NCBI GenBank assembly: GCA_009792885.1
Contig: WMCF01000178.1
Location: 496,001-560,000, forward strand
Reading direction: 5' to 3'
Length of the DNA stretch: 64,000 nucleotides
DNA from: Eremophila alpestris peregrina
Taxonomy: Eukaryota > Chordata > Aves > Passeriformes > Alaudidae
Shown piece by piece: positions 39,001 to 47,800 of the stretch. The stretch's first letter is position 1. Each line of letters starts with the position of its first letter. Position numbers and translations under genes: made by a program. Under the pieces are notes generated by a model. It searched no databases. It worked only from the letters and a program-made list of their open reading frames with translations, and had not been told where the DNA came from.

Positions 39001-40046
39001 CCCCATGGCACTGCCCTTCTGCCCAACAGTTTGAGCTCCATGCCGTCCCTCTGAAGCCTGAGCCCCCTCTGGGATTGCCTAATCCAGAGAGGCAAACAGG
39101 GGCTACCCCTGGGGGTAATAAGGATCCCTATGTGCCACAGGGCACTGCAGGGAGGGGCAGGACTCCTGCCCCCGCACCTGAAGCACGCCAGGCCTGATGC
39201 GCCTGGGAAGGAAAACACACGCAGTCCGAAAAGACAAACACCCTAAATGCAGACTCACTCTAAGTTTTATGAGCTCGTTTCTTCCTTGCCAGTGACGATT
39301 AATAAGAGGCCAGAGGACCCCAAGTCAAAGCTGCTCCAACATCGAACCAGGCAGGTCAAGGTTTTTGTCCCCTCCCGTCCAGGAACGGGACCAGCGCAAT
39401 GCCGGCCACAAGCTCTCGCTGAGCGGAGCCCAGACCTGCTTCCCCTCACGACTCCCGGGTCCTCATCTGCCTCCTCCCTCTCTCTGGGCTCTCTGCTCCC
39501 ACGGCTCCTGGCGGCAGCTCCCTGAGACCACCCTGCCCCGGTGCTCCCGGCGCCAAGCTCCGAGCTGATGTCGCAACCCGGCTCTTCCCACCAGGGTCTC
39601 GCAATCCTCGCCGGCCTCTGGGGCTCATCTTCTTACGAGAATGACGCTCCCTTCCCCCCGCTTCAAAAGACTTCTCCTGCTTTCTCTGCGCTCCTCCACA
39701 TCCCCCGCTCTGCCCGGCCCTAACCCCGCCGCCGGCCCGATACGAACACCGCCCAGCCGGGGAGACACGGCCCGTTCGGCTCGGCCCCGTGGCAGGGACA
39801 GCGCCGGCCGCCAGCAAGGCTAGGCCGCGCGATCCCCTCGGGTCCCGCCGGTACCTGCAGGGCCATGGCCTGCGCCGCGCCGGGCGGGAAGCCCAGGCGG
39901 TCCCCGGGCCGCAGGAGGAGCCGATAAAAGTCGGTCTTGCGGTAGAGAAAGCCGAAGAGGATGCGTAGGAATTCCTCCACGTTGCCGACATGCTGCAGGA
40001 TGCCCAGCAGCGCCTGATCATACATGTCAGTGAGCGCGGCCTCCAT
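12065..40046 (-). CDS. NUDCD3: NudC domain-containing protein 3, complete
   Basis: Cytoplasmic CS-domain cochaperone that works with HSP90 and stabilises dynein intermediate chain. Coding exons in order: 40046-39855, 37812-37520, 23412-23280, 19054-18911, 12935-12747, 12175-12065. All junctions are GT-AG and in frame; the product is 353 aa against about 361 in human. Residues 1-80 are the family N-terminal region (MYDQALLGILQHVGNVEEF). About 83-110 is an E/K-rich coiled-coil-like segment. A variable A/P/E-rich linker runs to about 162. The CS/p23-like domain starts near YTWSQDY (182-188) and carries WSLEPGK and YWWNAILEGEE. The C-terminus is SPGAVQF. Intron 2 is about 14 kb. The start was chosen because MEAALTDMYDQ aligns with the human N-terminus; upstream frame extension is not family-like. 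Confidence 0.96.
12936..18910. other. NUDCD3 intron 4 (6 kb)
   Basis: Unique-looking sequence of moderate GC content between exons 5 and 4. The frames seen are short and lack splice context or recognisable domains. No gene or RNA was identified. Confidence 0.6.
19055..23279. other. NUDCD3 intron 3 (4.2 kb)
   Basis: No gene was recognised. It holds a six-copy CTG run at 22433-22450 and otherwise unremarkable sequence. Confidence 0.6.
29676..30095 (-). mobile_element. CR1 LINE 3' fragment
   Basis: Starts with an ATCATGGAATCATGGAATT string (reverse complement of the CR1 3' terminal repeat), followed by CR1 landmarks such as CAAATCCAACTGTGTCCCCA, GCAGCCTGTGCCAGGGC and CTTTTGTCCTGTCGCTTGTT. About 420 bases, inserted antisense to the plus strand, 5'-truncated as usual. 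Confidence 0.85.
36045..36250 (-). mobile_element. CR1 LINE 3' fragment
   Basis: Begins AATGGAATCATGGAATATC, followed by GATCATCCAGTCCAACTG and CCTTGAGCTCTGGCAG, which are diagnostic of CR1 3' ends; minus orientation, about 200 bases, diverged. Confidence 0.8.
38788..38817. repeat. 30-nt exact repeat, copy 1
   Basis: Identical over 30 bases to 43056-43085 (core CATGCAAAGCAACACCTCAG), same orientation, with unrelated flanks. Lies in NUDCD3 intron 1. Identity of the element unknown. Confidence 0.6.
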
Positions 40047-40560
40047 GGCGGCCCAGGGCCCGCTGTCACGGCAACGGGTTCGGCGGCGTTTCCGGTCCGC
40101 CCGGAACATGGCCCGCGCGCACATGTATTCCGGCCTCCCGGGAGGCCCCACCCGCCCCGCTGGGGGTTCCAAGGCATTCCTCCTGTCGCCTCCCAGCACC
40201 AGGAGATTCCTAGACCCCGGGCTCCCGTGCCCCCAGTGTCCGACTCCCCATACCCTCCATATCCCCCGTATCCCCGGCCTCCCCCTCCCCTCGCCATTCC
40301 CGGCTCTGCCCCCACAGGGGAGGGGCTGCAAGTCCCGCCCCGAGCCTCCAGGTGGCGCCCAGGCCCCCGCCACCGCCCCTCGGGGGCGGGAGCGGAAGCG
40401 GAAGTGGCGTGTGGCGGGTCCGTCGCGGCGGTCCCGGCCTTGCTCCCGCGGCGGCGCCTGCGTTCGGGGCTGCGGGAGCTCCCCTGGCAGTCCCCTCGCT
40501 CCTGCCCCCGGTCTCTGGCCTGGTGTCACCCCAGGTGAGGTGACTCCTCTCCTCACCTGT
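39700..40560 (-). promoter_or_regulatory. NUDCD3 CpG island promoter
   Basis: CpG-rich sequence spanning exon 1 and upstream DNA. It includes a GC box (GGGGGCGGG near 40384) and adjacent ETS-type sites (GCGGAAGCGGAAGTGG near 40393-40408). Close to the start codon is a GTTGCCGTGAC half X-box on the minus strand (about 40064-40076). No TATA box was seen. Confidence 0.6.
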
Positions 40561-40899
40561 CGCAGCATGGGTTTATCCAGCCGTGTGCGGGAGGTTTGGT
40601 CCAGAAAGGTCTTGGGACAGACCGTATCAAAACTAACGAAATAAAAAATTATTCCATCAGCTGCTCCCCTTGATCGTCTTGATCAAGACTGCGACCATCC
40701 AATCAACTCACCCACCAGATACCCCCTGCAAATCCTCCTCTCCAGGGGAGAGAAGGATGTTGAGGGTGTGTTGGAACCCTGGAAGCTGAGAATTTTGCGC
40801 TTTCTGTGGTAGAGGGTGGTGACCCTCAAGAAAGCACAACATTTGATCTGAAGCCTTGGAACACGCTTCCAACATTGGGTGAAAGCACTGAGATTATGG

Positions 40900-41345
40900 A
40901 TGTGTAGTTTGTAGAAGTGTATGATCTCACAGGGTGAAAAACAAAGATTTAAGATTTTAGTATATAGCAATGTGTGTGAGCCAAGGTGGAGGATTTGGGG
41001 TGTTGTTTAAGACTTTCTTTTTATCTTCTTTCTTCTTCATGGGTTTAGGTGGTTTTCTGTAATGAGGTGAAAAAGTTCTGCATTGCAGAACTTTAGTGGT
41101 CACCATTGAGTCAGAAACATAAATAGTATAGGTGTCATCTCATTATTGGTTTAATAGCACTTAAAAGACCTTGGAAAAGTTAGTAGTTGGCCATTTTGCC
41201 TTGTTTTCCTAACTTGTTACGTAGAGCTCACGGCTCATGAGTCTGTAAATAGATAAGCTATAATAAATCACCAAGTCCAAACTCGAATTTATGTCCAGGT
41301 ATCATTCATCCTGACCTTGGTGGAACAAGAAAAAGAACTAGAGCC
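40900..41345 (+). mobile_element. Probable solo endogenous-retrovirus LTR
   Basis: AT-rich block unlike its GC-rich surroundings, in plus orientation. It has pyrimidine-rich TTTCTTTTTATCTTCTTTC, then TAAATAGATAAGCTATAATA followed by AATAAATCACCAAGTCCAAA and a TATCATTCATCCTGACC tail, resembling the R/U5 part of avian ERVL-type LTRs. No retroviral coding sequence was seen beside it. Boundaries are approximate and the family assignment is from memory of its layout. Confidence 0.45.
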
Positions 41346-41424
41346 CCTACATGGGTGCCATTTCAACAGCCTAGAGAGGTACCATCCATAGTCCACCCTT
41401 TATACCCAGGTGGAATTACTCCAT

Positions 41425-41600
41425 TGCAGAAGGTTGGTCAGGCAAGACTTGCCCTTGGTGAAGCTGTGCTGGCTGTCCTTGTGCCCTCCATGGGCCTCAG
41501 CAGAGCTCCCAGGAGGATCTATTCCATAATCTTCCCAGGCGTGGAGCTGAGGCTGAGGAATTGGTAGTTCCCATAGTCTGGGTATTTCTTTTCAATCAGT
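41425..41600 (-). mobile_element. CR1 LINE internal fragment
   Basis: Diverged match in antisense to the CR1 reverse-transcriptase 3' region: GGTCAGGCAAGACTTGCCCT, GCTGTGCTGGCTGTCC, and TCCATAATCTTCCCAGGC followed by GGTAGTTCCC. About 170 bases, inactive. Confidence 0.65.
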
Positions 41601-43870
41601 TAGACATAGATCCTGTTTATGAACTTTTTAATGTCTATACTAACACTGGAACATACTTTGCTATGTGTTGTTAAACATGTGTTTACAACTCTGCAGATAC
41701 TTTTCAGGTTATTTATAAGTTGTCTGAGGAACTAGCTGAAAGTAGTAAAAAAATTTATCCAAAACCCATCTACCTGGAATTAGTGCATTGGCTTCTGTTA
41801 AATCTGAATACTCAGTTTGGGGCAGTACATGTTGTTCATCTACACATAGGAATAAAACACATCTTAAATTTATCTTGGGAAGATGGAGTTTCCCTTCCCC
41901 ATCACCCAAGGCTTCACTGGACAGCTGTGAGTTTTCAAAAATCACAGAGAGGTGACTCCATCAGCCAGTTCCCTCAGAGCTCTGAGATGCACTTTGGCAA
42001 CACATGCTGTTACTTTTACTCAGCCCTGAAGTTCCGGGCTTTTCCTCTTTCACTCTGTCTCTCAGGCAGAGGAGCAGCGTGGCCCCGAGGGTGGTGGGCA
42101 GTGTCAGTGCAGCTGCTACAAGGACAAGGGAGCCCTGGGGCAAGGACAATGCTCAGGGCGGGGCAGCGTGTGAGGCGAGGCTGACGCCGATGGGGACTGT
42201 ACCTTCCCAGGATCCACACCTGGGATGGGGTCCAGAGTTTGGATGGGAAATGGGCAACAAGGAGAGATGAAGATTCCAGATACTGGAATCTTCATCTAGT
42301 CAGTGCTGGGATTTTTTTTCTTCTTATTCCCCCACTCCCCACCAATTCAGCCAGACCAGGGAAGGAGGGTCCCTGCCTGGCCTGCAGCCGATCCCTTGAC
42401 ACTCTTGGCACGATTTGGGGTGATTGGGCTGCAGCAGAGGCACAGCTGAGCTGCAGAGCTGAGTGCAGGGGACACCAGGCAGGGCATATTGCCCTGAGGA
42501 TTTGAAGGGTTTTGCACCCACCTCTGTCCCCACTGCAGGGAACACTGCTTGTGCTCAAGATGAAGGCGTTGTATCCCTTGTGTGTCCATCCTCGGCCCTG
42601 TTCCCCCCATCTGCCCTTGTCCCAGGGGCTCCATGCTGCTTTCTACATGAGGCTGTGGCCATAGTCTTGCATAGACTCATCAGGTCCGGCTACTTCCCCC
42701 AAGGCAGGGGACAGGGCAGCCACCTCTGCCTCTGTCATCCCAGCTGGCCATGCCTCAGCCCTGGGGGCAGCTCGCTACCTCTCGGGGCTGGTTCTCATCT
42801 GGGACTCAGCACGGCGCCTGCCTCTCTTGGGTGATGTTCCCCAGTGCCCCCCGGTACTTCCTTCCCCTCCCGCACAAAGCAATCAGCTTTTAATGGAACA
42901 CACCCAGGAGTAAATGTCTCATAAAGTTACAATCTATCACCATTCCCGTGCTGGCTGCCGGAGCCCGGCACTTGCCGGGGGCGGGGTTTGGCCTGGTGCT
43001 CTTCTACTTCTCCTCCCACTTCCCATGTGCTCCGTGCAAAGCGCGGCAGGCCGGGATGGATCATGCAAAGCAACACCTCAGAACTTCCGTGCATCCCAGC
43101 ACAGCCTCCGGGGCTCCATCCTGCCAGTGGTGAGTCGCTCCAGACTCAAGACAACTGGTGCTCTTGGAGACGCTGCAGTGGGGCTGAACAACTCTTCCGG
43201 CAATGACAGCAAACCAGCATCTCCGTGGGGGATGGCTCCAGGCTCCCAAGCCATGGGGTTGCTGCTAGGATCATCCTGTCTGACCAGGGAGCAATCTCAA
43301 AGGATCTCCTTGGGCAGTGCCATGAGGAGGATGTTGCTGCCCTGGGACATGTGGCTGCTAGGGGATGCCCCCCCGCGGTGGTGGCTGTGATGGATATCGG
43401 CAGCACCATGGGGGCTGGGGCCACCTCGGTCTCTCTGTGTTGGTGCCAGCAGGGACCCCAGGTATATGGGCCACTCCTCTGCACTCCTTTGGTAGGTGGT
43501 GAGGTGTTGTGATGGGCCTCTCTTGTCTGGGCTGCCCCAGGGCAGTGGCACTGTGGCCCAGCATGGAGGTGGCCAGCAAGGGTGGGTTGGTGCTGGTCCA
43601 CTGGAGACAGAAGCTCTGGGGTGTGAAGAAACAGCTGCGTGGTGCCTCCCCTGGGCAAGTGGGAACCGTGCTGGGCTGGGGGGAACCTCGGAGGCACCCA
43701 CCGAGCTGGCCTCCATTGCAGATGTCCCCCAACTTTCTTGCAGGCACATGAGGTGCTGGTGGCAAGGGCAGTCCTGCAGTGGGTGCTGCTGGACCAGTGG
43801 GATGGCTAGCAAATTAGGTTGAGACAGAAGAGGTGGCCCCAAGGAACTGCTTGCCCCTATGCTGAGGACT
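41601..43870. other. Intergenic sequence between the two LTR-like elements
   Basis: No supportable coding gene. Holds the second copy of the 30-nt repeat. Two open frames of about 95 and 158 codons (plus, 43225-43512 and 42914-43390) show no recognisable domain, and I do not call them. Confidence 0.5.
43056..43085. repeat. 30-nt exact repeat, copy 2
   Basis: Same 30 bases as 38788-38817, about 4.3 kb away, direct orientation; flanks not alike. Confidence 0.6.
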
Positions 43871-43879
43871 TTTCTGTGT

Positions 43880-44300
43880 CTCATGCTGTGCCAGGGAGGA
43901 GGTGCACTAAAATCTGGGAAGGAGAATGGCTGGCATCTGTCCTGAACTGGCCAATGGGATACTCTGCACCATAGAGTATCAGGCCCAGTATGGGGGAATT
44001 ACCCAGAACAAACAGCTTATAGGGGTTTGGGGACTGGTTTGGCATTGGTTAGTGGATGGTGACCAATTGTAACATGCATCACTTCTTTTTTTGTGTGTTA
44101 TCTCCCTCTCACATCTCCTATTATTATTATTATTGGTATTATTATTATTATGCCACATTTCAGTTATTAAACTATTTTTTATCTCAGCCCACGAGTTCTA
44201 TTTTCTTTGCTTTCTTGAGTATGTTCCTTACTCCATGAGGGGCAAAGTAAGAGAACAGCTTCATGGTGCTTAGTTGCCAGCCTGACTGTTCTTTTTGATG
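43880..44300 (+). mobile_element. Endogenous-retrovirus solo LTR (avian ERV type)
   Basis: Plus-orientation landmarks in the order expected for songbird ERV LTRs: GGCCAATGGGATACTCTGCA, GGTGACCAATTGTAACATGC, an ATT/TTA trinucleotide run at about 44120-44150, CAGTTATTAAACTATTTTTT (ATTAAA poly(A) signal), ATCTCAGCCCACGAGTTCT, and GGTGCTTAGTTGCCAGCCTG. No intact viral gene lies next to it. It ends about 450 bases upstream of the start codon of the downstream membrane-protein gene. Ends are approximate. Confidence 0.8.
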
Positions 44301-44746
44301 ACTGATGTGGGGCATGAAGGATTTGAGATAATTCCCAGGTGCCAGATCCTGACTCCTCCAAGGGAACTCCAGGAAGTGTTTAGTCCATATTCAGGGCAGG
44401 TCCACACTAGCAGCTGCCTGACACCCTCAGGCACTTCCAGGAGCAATGGGAGTTGCTCTGGAGACAGGTGAAGTCCCAGGTAGTCACTGCAGAGTTTTTC
44501 TAGAGCAGCTCTCCAGAGAGCCCTGTGTATGCTATGGAAGGGCTGAATCTGGTGGCTGTGCTTGACCTGTCACCAGCAGCTGGGGAATATTTGGGGCCCC
44601 CGTGGAGATGGCAGAATGTTGCTGGTAGAAGCCCCCATGAGGTCACAAAGCGCCCTGTGGAGCTGCAAAGCCAGGCCATGGTGTGCAGTGTAGCTTGGCT
44701 GCCAGGGGCCAACAGCAGCAGTGGCAGGAGCAGCAGCAGCTGCATC

Positions 44747-47016
44747 ATGGTGCAGGCACGGTGGGCCCTGACTCTTTCCTTCCTCCTGGTGGTCCTGCCA
44801 GCCCAGGATGTTGAGGCTGCTCCATGGCGAGCACAGGCAGTGGGTAGGTAGGCAGGCCAGGGCAAGCACCCAGCTCTGACAGATCCCAATGAGCAACAAT
44901 GACTTGGAATTCAAGTGACACACTTTCTCTCTAAAGGACTGGAGCATGAGGCTGCACAGGAGGAAGTGCCTCAGGAAGGCCATCAGGCAGTGCCAGTCCC
45001 TGGGGAAAACACCAGGGCCTTTCACACAACAGGTGGGTTGGGTAATTACTGTCCTTTGGTCATTCAGCAGGCATCTGCCAAGATCTCTGAGTGTCTGCAG
45101 GCTCTGCCCCAGTGCCAAACTGTCAGTGCAGAGCCAGTGCTCTGCCAGCAGCCAGGAGCAGCTCTGGGTTGACTGTTACCTCTGGGATGCAGGTTATTCC
45201 TGTTGCTGTCCCAAGGACACACACTCGGAATCTCTGTGGGTGCAGCAGGATGCTCACCACCTCTCACACTCTGTTCTCAGGGATTTCAGAACTTTGCTCT
45301 TTTGAGAATGAGGCCACCTGGACACCCCTCAGCAAATGATGGGAAATATGACTGGATCTAATGTCCTTCCCCTAGCACCTGCATCCCAGAACCTGCTGTG
45401 ATACCCTGGAGGCCCTAACACAACGGAGGGGGATCCCTCCTTGGAACTGGGGTCAAAGGGGTGTACTCTCACATCAGAATGGCTTAGGGTGACCCTGCAT
45501 CATCCTCCTGCAAACTCTGTGCCTGAGCCATGCTGAGGCTTTACTTTTCCCTGATCCTTGACAGCACTGGCCAACCTCGGGAAGGTCCCCATGCTAGGAT
45601 ATAGGAATGCTTCCAAAATTATCCAGGGCAGTCCTGCCACAGGTTGTAAGTGGCAGACAAGTCCTGAAAACTGGGGGCAGGAAAATGCTGTCTGTACTGC
45701 AGAAAAAGCAACAAGGGAGAAGGAATTTCAGGTAGCTCCCTAGAGGGCCTGACTGCATCCCCTTGGGGTGTGGGTGCTGGGCTGAGGAGGGAGAGCTGGG
45801 GGTGGCTCTCCTTGACACAGGAATGGGTTTTGTCCATCTCACTCCAAGGGGCTGTGTTCTTCCATGATCCTCTTCCCTGTTTTGTTTTTCCATCAGGACA
45901 GATGGTGCTGTCCTCCATATGGCATGGGGGGAGCTCCTTGGGGGGAGTCTGGTTGCAGCTGCGGGTACAGGCAGGGCTTTCCCAGCTTTTTGGCTGGAAC
46001 TCCCCTGGCACTGCAGGAGTCACTGGTCAGTCCTGACCGACTGCACAGCCTGAGCAATCTTTCCAGGGTTTGCTGGGGGGAAAATGCTACCTTATTCTTT
46101 CCCTTAAGGTCCAGAGTATCAAGATGGAAGGGGACAATCTTCCATGGAGACACCCAAAGTACTACATGAAATCCTGAGGGAGGTGAAGATGATACTAGGA
46201 GGTGGGTACAGGTCACTCCTAACTAGCCCAATCGGGCAGCAGAGGTTTCAGGTGCATGTAGGAGCATACTGTAGCACCCCCCGCCCCCGGCCCACACCTC
46301 AGACCCTCACTGCAGGGACCCTCTATGTCATGCCCTGTGGGTACTGGTGAGCTGCAAGGGTGGTCCAGAATGTCTACTGCCAGTTGTATCTGCAGCTGAG
46401 TCCCAGGGACTGTGTTTGCCCCAGTCAGGTCATCCCTGACCAGAGCACAAGAGAAATTATGGGCATATGTGAAGAATCCCTGAGAACAGGGAGCAAAGGC
46501 AGACACTGGAAGAACTGGATTGTGGCCACTCCAAAGTGTAAGCAAAGCTGAGAGGAGAGAGGGTTCAGAGAGCAGGGACTTGCAAGGCCTTTGGGAGTTT
46601 CCTTGGTTTCTACTGAAGCCATGGAAATGTTGCTGCCACAGGATATTCTCTCATTCAGAGATGCTAGTGAAGTGGGAAAGAATATTTGTTGGCAATGTCA
46701 GCCCTCTGCTGAGATTGCCAGAGGTGTGCAGGACACGCTAACGGGCACAATTGTTCCTCCAGGTGTGAACAGCCTGAGCCTCAACAGCGCTGTCAACAGG
46801 AGATCGGCCAGTGCTGGGAACAGCAGGGCAGACCTAAACGCTGTGGATAACGGGGCAGACCCAAATGCTGTGATGGGCAGGGCAGACACAAATGCTGTGG
46901 ATGCTAATTCTTTCCAGAACTACTGCATCGAAGGCATCATAGCAGTCCTTGGCTCGATGCTGCTGGGAATGGTGCTGTGTTGTGTGTTCCATGTGTGGAG
47001 GAAGAGGAGAAAATAG
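44747..47016 (+). CDS. Predicted single-pass membrane protein, unrecognised
   Basis: Six coding exons joined by consensus GT-AG introns: 44747-44843, 44937-45032, 45565-45642, 45897-46025, 46109-46201, 46619-47016. All five introns are phase 1, the frame stays open, and the product is 296 aa. The start is in good context (ATCATGG). Residues 1-24 are a clear signal peptide (MVQARWALTLSFLLVVLPAQ, cleavage near DVEA/APW). The ectodomain is cysteine-poor, with an N-glycosylation sequon (RNAS) and a CWQC pair. Three 9-residue repeats with ADxNAV precede a single membrane span (IIAVLGSMLLGMVLCCVF) and a short basic tail (WRKRRK), giving type I topology. A poly(A) signal follows at 47345. I recognise no family. 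Internal exon choices are hand-made; exon 3 has a weak donor (GTTGTA). Confidence 0.58.
45281..45339 (+). other. Possible alternative terminal exon of the membrane-protein gene
   Basis: A good acceptor (CTGTTCTCAG) in the same phase 1 leads into GISELCSFENEATWTPLSK and then a stop. Used after exon 2, it would give a short secreted form. It may equally be an unused cryptic site. Confidence 0.25.
46829..46909 (+). repeat. 27-bp in-frame tandem repeat, three copies
   Basis: Three units at an exact 27-base period (GCAGAC at 46828, 46855, 46882) encode ADLNAVDNG, ADPNAVMGR and ADTNAVDAN just outside the predicted membrane span. The period preserves the frame. Confidence 0.8.
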
Positions 47017-47344
47017 GTTGGTGGGGCAGAGGGGAGCTGCCAGGCTGGTATTGGGTGGCATTTGAGCTCTGGTGCTCTGGGTGTCCACTAAATCACTATG
47101 GAGATTGGTGCTGTGAGCTGGCACTCCGTGCTCTGCTCAGAGTTCTCTGTGCCTACAGCTCCCCTCTGCATCTGGAGCCCACAGCCCACAGGCACCCAGT
47201 GCTACTCTGGACCCTCACACCCACCCTGCGCCTTGGCTGGGCCTCAGCAGCTTCCTCTCTCCATAGGCGCCTCACAGCTTCCTGAGCCAGTTTGGAGCAC
47301 TCAGACAGCCGGACAGAAGCCAGCAGAATATTTGGAGGAGTATA

Positions 47345-47350
47345 AATAAA
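47345..47350 (+). terminator. Poly(A) signal of the membrane-protein gene
   Basis: AATAAA about 330 bases after the stop codon at 47016, on the same strand, with T/G-rich sequence just downstream. Supports a real transcript end. Confidence 0.55.
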
Positions 47351-47592
47351 GTGCAGCAGCACAATGTATTGTGTTGTACTGGCAACAAACTCCAACGGGT
47401 GCCACTGCAAGGCCTGGGGGTCCCTTGGGTACTGAGGGAGTGCAGGGAGCCCCACAATGCCACTGAATCTAATATGCCACTGATTCTAATTGATCCTAAT
47501 TTGATTTTCACAATATGTATTATCCATGCTGTAAGCAATACAGTGATCTTGAACATGACCCTTTGTTGTGTTTTTGCAAATTCATATTAATT

Positions 47593-47800
47593 ACACCTGA
47601 ACATGAGGAAGAATTTTTCTATGGAGAGGACCATGCACTGGAACAGATTGCCCAGGTTGTGGAGTCTCACCCACTTGTGATATTCCAGGACTGTCTGGAC
47701 ACAATTCTGTGCAATGTGCTCTGGATGGCCCTGCTGGAGGAGAGAGGTGGGACCAGATGACCCCACTGTTGTCCCTTTCAACCTTATCCACAATGTGATT
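47593..47800 (+). mobile_element. CR1 LINE 3' end
   Basis: Starts ACATGAGGAAGAATTTTTCT, followed by CACTGGAACAGATTGCCCAG, GTTGTGGAGTCTC, GACCAGATGACCCC and TCCCTTTCAACC, the standard 3' end of avian CR1 in plus orientation. Confidence 0.85.

Noticed and set aside
39720..40568. Upstream extension of the NUDCD3 frame and opposing plus-strand frames
   Set aside because: In-frame ATGs exist upstream, but the sequence is CpG-island composition with no similarity to NUDCD3. The called start matches the family N-terminus.
43297..43884. 195-codon minus-strand frame next to the LTR
   Set aside because: No recognisable domain or start context, and opposite to the nearby gene; composition-driven.
44500..44889. 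Minus-strand frame with a convincing signal peptide (MQLLLLLPLLLLAPGSQA)
   Set aside because: It is the antisense of a CAG/CTG-rich stretch beside the plus-strand start exon. It has no continuing frame, no splice-linked exons and no domain.
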